The position numbers were made by a program, and so were the translations under genes. The notes under the pieces were generated by a model. The model was not told the DNA's origin. It worked only from the letters and a program-made list of their open reading frames with translations, and did not search any database. Below, in pieces: positions 61,701 through 64,000 of a DNA stretch of 64,000 nucleotides; position 1 is the stretch's first letter; every line of letters starts with the position of its first letter. The DNA is taken from positions 1,302,001 to 1,366,000 of the forward strand of contig NZ_JACSEU010000001.1 of assembly GCF_014334335.1 (NCBI RefSeq), written 5' to 3'. The stretch is from Treponema sp. Marseille-Q3903. Its GTDB lineage: Bacteria; Spirochaetota; Spirochaetia; Treponematales; Treponemataceae.

Positions 61701-63747
61701 AGTTTTCTACAGAGTTGAAGAAATCTTTATTTTCTTGCCGTTCGGTCTCAATCATACTTTGAATGTTTTTACTTCGCACATTTTCCGTTATCTTTACACC
61801 ATCAGTTAAATCCTTCATCGGTTGAGCCAAAAACTCTTTCAAATATTCGGACTTTACAGAATCTGAAATGTAATTCTCGCTGCCAAGTTCCGGATTTATA
61901 TTGAGTGTTTCTAAAAGCTCATTTGCGATGTATTCCTGGCACTCCTTGTCCCAGTCAATCACCTGGTCTTTCTTCAGTCCGCCGTCTTTTTCTGCGATTT
62001 TGTTTAGAACCGCTTCCGCCATTTTGCCTACAATTCTTGCATGGCATTCGGATAGAATCTCGTCATCGTTGGAAAGGTTACGGTAGTTCTCGTCTGCAAG
62101 AACTTCTTCCCAAAGACTTGTTCCTTTGAATATGTCCTTGCCCTTCTGCCAAAGTTCCGGATTTTTGTTTTGCGTGTATGAATCCCAAAGGTGTGTGAAT
62201 TCGTGTGCGTAGGTGTTGCTTGTGGCAATTTCTGGGTCTGCGTAGATTTTTCCGTCATAGGCAAAGCCGTAGATGTTATTTTCACCATCAATCATATATT
62301 GAACACGGTTAGAAATGCTCATATCGCGGTCGTTGAATACGATGTAATTAGAACTGTCCATCTGCATACCGACATAGCCGCAGTTCTTCAAGAATTCGCT
62401 AGTCTGCTTCTGGTTGCCCTTGAAAACATTTTTTGCAAGGACATCAAAATAAATATTCTTGCCGATGTCGTTTCTTGAAACTCGCCAATCGACATTCAAC
62501 TTTTCAAGCTGTTCGTTTATGCGGTTAGCGTTTTCTATTCCAATCGGATTGTTGTATAAAAGATAGTTCGTATTGTCGTTGTCCGGAATATCGACAGAAT
62601 AGAGGAATGTCTGCTCTCTTTTGTATTCAATCAAATCCAGAGAGAAAAGCGTTGTTATTGCTTCGTGTTCTTTTTGCAGTGCGGCATTGCCTTTTACATC
62701 TGCGTTGATGAAATCGCTTGTAAGGCTGTCTATATCGTTACCTTTGAACTGCTCCAAGCGTTTTGTCCAGTATGGAGAGAAATTCTTTTCCTGCAAGAAT
62801 TCATTGAACGGCTGATCGTTTATATAGAAAGTTCCGCCGTATTTTCTCGCTGCAATTTTGATTCCAAGCTGTTTTGCATTTTCTTCATTCACAGAAACAA
62901 CATAAGTTCCAAAACCGTTGAAAGACTCTTCATTTTGAATGTCTTGATTAGTTCCGTATTTGACCGCCATCTTCTGGACATTCTTTCCGGCATCAAGAAT
63001 TGAACGCATAATGCTCGTATCTTCAATTACTTCTATATCAGCCCTGGCACAAAGGTTCTTCAAGAACTGTTCGGGGGTGAGTAGTTCTTCGTTTGTGTTT
63101 TCCATAGCCTGTGTGTTTTCGTTTGCCATAGTTTTTTCTCCTTGGATTGAGTTTATTTGGAATTGGATTTTTTCAGTTGATATTTTTTCTGATTGTGATA
63201 CAATGTTGTCGTAGTCATTAGTTGCCACTGTCGGATTAGCTATCGACTGTTCTTTTTGAATACGCTGACTAATCAATTGCCCGATTTCAGAGCTTTTATA
63301 AAGTATCTGTTCGGGCATTTTTATTTTATTAACCAAATTGTTTATATCTTTTTCGTGTGTTGATATAGAAACATTATCGTTTCCAATTACAACTACTACA
63401 GATTGAATTCCTTTTGATTTGTTTGCAATCAAATAACTTTTTGCATAAATATGAGATTTTTCTTCAGTTCCAAAAACATTTTTGCGCAGCTCATCAATAA
63501 TCAAATCTGGAGTATGTAATACTTCATGAACAGCACCAAGAATAAATTGCCTTTTCTTTGCATCCAGTTTTTCAAATTGATGACTTCCAAGTTTTACATT
63601 TTCTATAGGTGTCTGAATTCTACCGCGAGGGAAAAGAGCATCATAACTTTTTTGCGAAAACTCTATTCTTGGAAGTTCTTCAGCTTTTTCTTTAAGAACT
63701 TCTTTAAGAATATCTTTTAATTTTTCTAGGTCTCGTTCATTAACCAT
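58765..63747 (-). CDS. Giant polyvalent protein (nuclease-like N-terminus, zincin and MuF-C-like domains)
   Basis: 1660 residues. Residues 20-165 (QFILGAVHEVLHTPDLIIDEL ... SVVVVIGNDNVSISTHEKD) resemble the PBECR-type small nuclease domains seen in phage and conjugative polyvalent proteins. Near 514, YAHEFTHLWDS with a later ILSECHARI is a zincin-type metalloprotease motif (HExxH form HEFTH). About 740-850 (DPIVIFNSDKDR ... IHSIHTRSTLINSKGENMLQKW ... SGWLEDRQ) matches the MuF-C-like domain. The rest is repeat-poor helical and acidic sequence with a basic end. A strong internal ribosome site precedes Met207. Such proteins enter recipients with the element and help its establishment; activities here are unproved. 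Confidence 0.65.
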   Translation of the reverse strand: MVNERDLEKLKDILKEVLKEKAEELPRIEFSQKSYDALFPRGRIQTPIENVKLGSHQFEKLDAKKRQFILGAVHEVLHTPDLIIDELRKNVFGTEEKSHIYAKSYLIANKSKGIQSVVVVIGNDNVSISTHEKDINNLVNKIKMPEQILYKSSEIGQLISQRIQKEQSIANPTVATNDYDNIVSQSEKISTEKIQFQINSIQGEKTMANENTQAMENTNEELLTPEQFLKNLCARADIEVIEDTSIMRSILDAGKNVQKMAVKYGTNQDIQNEESFNGFGTYVVSVNEENAKQLGIKIAARKYGGTFYINDQPFNEFLQEKNFSPYWTKRLEQFKGNDIDSLTSDFINADVKGNAALQKEHEAITTLFSLDLIEYKREQTFLYSVDIPDNDNTNYLLYNNPIGIENANRINEQLEKLNVDWRVSRNDIGKNIYFDVLAKNVFKGNQKQTSEFLKNCGYVGMQMDSSNYIVFNDRDMSISNRVQYMIDGENNIYGFAYDGKIYADPEIATSNTYAHEFTHLWDSYTQNKNPELWQKGKDIFKGTSLWEEVLADENYRNLSNDDEILSECHARIVGKMAEAVLNKIAEKDGGLKKDQVIDWDKECQEYIANELLETLNINPELGSENYISDSVKSEYLKEFLAQPMKDLTDGVKITENVRSKNIQSMIETERQENKDFFNSVENYMKNGVSPRHNEFLISETPKLLQFAGIDNNEILMTTKVINKAKNENHNLTDEEILNALKGIFDPIVIFNSDKDRSEAKNNSVLIFTEAIDKNNNPLVIGFEMSTQKKGDRFEHTINQIHSIHTRSTLINSKGENMLQKWTEKGLMKYVDDKKISGWLEDRQIQFLLTLTKPDEINITDSAGNVKSFSVKTKSGFENAVVAVGVAPTITTLRNPESLGSTRLNPSPTTVNQNIPYSENMSSGNIQKQVEPIFPKIIDHTEPVYANSDKKSGDHYYVLVSSELKNQIASELRNLNPGESLVVEYRKWTNTEESEYDFFASIMQRNGDEYEMVKSISPTEKIQTTKLPDNETTRELKEKIKELAKDYDLEHLDPIEALEDFHNNNPFYTPPTAEKIQAEKEAHEAYIQRELDKTVEQLQANGGMSDTAIEADIAAQENARADYIDADGNPHWYDEEEPQQEVVPFFYDTYNNPHDPIELYEVIENFSKIESEKWNLSPEDKVAVVHLIDVSQIKGNDKDKTIENLNNYLLSEEYNREESSYAKILTPVLLSYNQENKNFDFAFSTDEIKEQELKTVEIPEKKGEIKSIIGNVFTGGNVKATQDFQDELIEKGLVKAEDEFILVNELEANVNGTKVKENQPYVMLTTPVEVDGIKRFVGTKYYHVSSLEEPQKIEKKTEPENKEQDKSKTDKDVIIYGKTKVPEFAMMTNHGFENFKNMIVDSREESSNSYLLKSEDGKNSVRVTAATLKELMSEPYQAKAKSYNDEMKIQDKMIESQYQDFFKQRSNCANNFRHNLSVYCRKEANSPLDSLKIANSLIKQMSKEEKHKTKELLKTLRKEGQSINEVLIETYNGAVKEVPLNEEYLNNKRYDKMIARPMYDTFSSKGEKIDRDFDLRIGDSVKIQFKADKVFGKGKESVSSEVTIISSSKEGNLVTLMDGKKSFYDVPRDTFLKEYAHQEIKERKAQAKEFKHHSMRMEIGR
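63129..63143 (-). promoter_or_regulatory. Internal ribosome binding site and ATG inside the polyvalent gene
   Basis: On the minus strand AAGGAG (63143-63138) stands 8 nt before an in-frame ATG (63129) encoding MANENTQAMENTNEELLTPEQFL. Such a strong site in frame in the middle of a gene suggests a second start, giving a 1454-residue product without the nuclease-like domain. Confidence 0.6.
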
Positions 63748-63763
63748 TCGTCAATCTCCGTTT

Positions 63764-64000
63764 CTATCTTTCAATCTCATTACTCTTGTCGTGCTTATAT
63801 TGCTGTGTATGCTCTATATGCAAAGGCTTTTCGTTTGAGAACTGGCACATAAGTCTTGCTGCTTCGTTCAAGTCCTTTATATCGTAATGCCCGTTGTTCA
63901 AAGAATTGGTTTCGGAATTGTAAGATGTCCATACTGTGTAAGTGTGGTTTTTGTTGTTTTGAGCAAGAACTGTATAAAGGTTCTTGTCGTCTGGGTGTCG
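63764..64000 (-). CDS. C-terminal end of an accessory protein, 5' truncated by window edge
   Basis: The minus-strand frame is open to the window end and stops at 63764. The 78 residues seen include NLYTVLAQNNKNHTYTVWTSYNSETNSLNNGHYDI and a charged end. It lies 16 bp before the polyvalent gene on the same strand, so both are probably one operon. Not recognised. Confidence 0.55.
   Translation of the reverse strand, partial: RHPDDKNLYTVLAQNNKNHTYTVWTSYNSETNSLNNGHYDIKDLNEAARLMCQFSNEKPLHIEHTQQYKHDKSNEIER

Noticed and set aside
58892-63214. Several 60-140 codon frames antisense to the polyvalent gene
   Set aside because: They lie wholly within a well-supported long gene, have no ribosome sites and show low-complexity or hydrophobic noise.
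1-64000. CRISPR array, rRNA operon or prophage structural genes
   Set aside because: No regularly spaced repeats with unique spacers, no rRNA sequence, and no capsid, portal, terminase or tail genes were seen.

Overview
The window looks like a low-GC spirochaete chromosome, most likely a host-associated Treponema. I infer this from the protein character (Treponema-like MreBCD/PBP2/RodA block, dnaG-rpoD pair, Mfd, GlgA, CCA transferase), the many TTG and GTG starts, and an anaerobic metabolism with ferredoxin-linked 2-oxoacid oxidation, an NAD-type PyrK-PyrD and a hemerythrin. Species cannot be fixed from sequence alone.

Layout. 1-5.4 kb: 3' end of a GH57-type glucanotransferase/amylase, a minus-strand diaminobutyrate aminotransferase/decarboxylase pair (1,3-diaminopropane route), a LUD protein and an HD hydrolase. 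5.4-14.5 kb: a branched-chain 2-oxoacid:ferredoxin oxidoreductase operon (delta, alpha, beta, gamma), two XRE-cupin regulators, an AlkD-like protein, a GNAT protein and two AMP-forming acyl-CoA ligases. Together these suggest activation and reductive carboxylation, or oxidation, of branched-chain acids. 14.5-26.6 kb: housekeeping (cca, chorismate mutase, glycogen synthase, tRNA-Thr, tRNA-Tyr, metallo-beta-lactamase-fold enzyme, mltG, dnaG, rpoD, zinc-ribbon coiled-coil protein). 26.6-33.7 kb: RNase P RNA, a TPR protein and the rod-shape operon mreB-mreC-mreD-PBP2-rodA. 33.7-35.6 kb: a PyrK-PyrD fusion. 36-39.5 kb: a stress module (SagB-like nitroreductase, Crp/Fnr regulator, hemerythrin, a 202-aa unknown, DUF1858, NimA-like flavoprotein) with the same 16-bp palindrome in both promoter regions. 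39.6-41.2 kb: an IS3 remnant fused in frame to a broken metN. 41.3-44 kb: DUF6110, heavy-metal P-type ATPase and HMA protein. 44-50.5 kb: mfd, envelope and zinc-ribbon unknowns, a pseudouridine synthase, tRNA-Leu.

50.6-64 kb is accessory DNA, probably an integrated conjugative or plasmid-like element: ParA, ParB, paired mini zinc-ribbon proteins, a replication-initiator-like protein with internal DNA repeats, two SSB-type OB proteins, a PcfJ-like protein and a 1660-residue polyvalent protein with nuclease-like, zincin and MuF-C-like segments. No integrase, relaxase or coupling protein lies inside the window, so the type of element is inferred.

The most striking unexplained feature is a 218-bp sequence present twice without a mismatch (8268-8485 and 35763-35980). 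Each copy lies directly in front of the Shine-Dalgarno of an unrelated gene. It carries a near-ideal ribosome site, a possible 31-codon leader ORF and a series of perfect hairpins. I match it to no riboswitch class I know.
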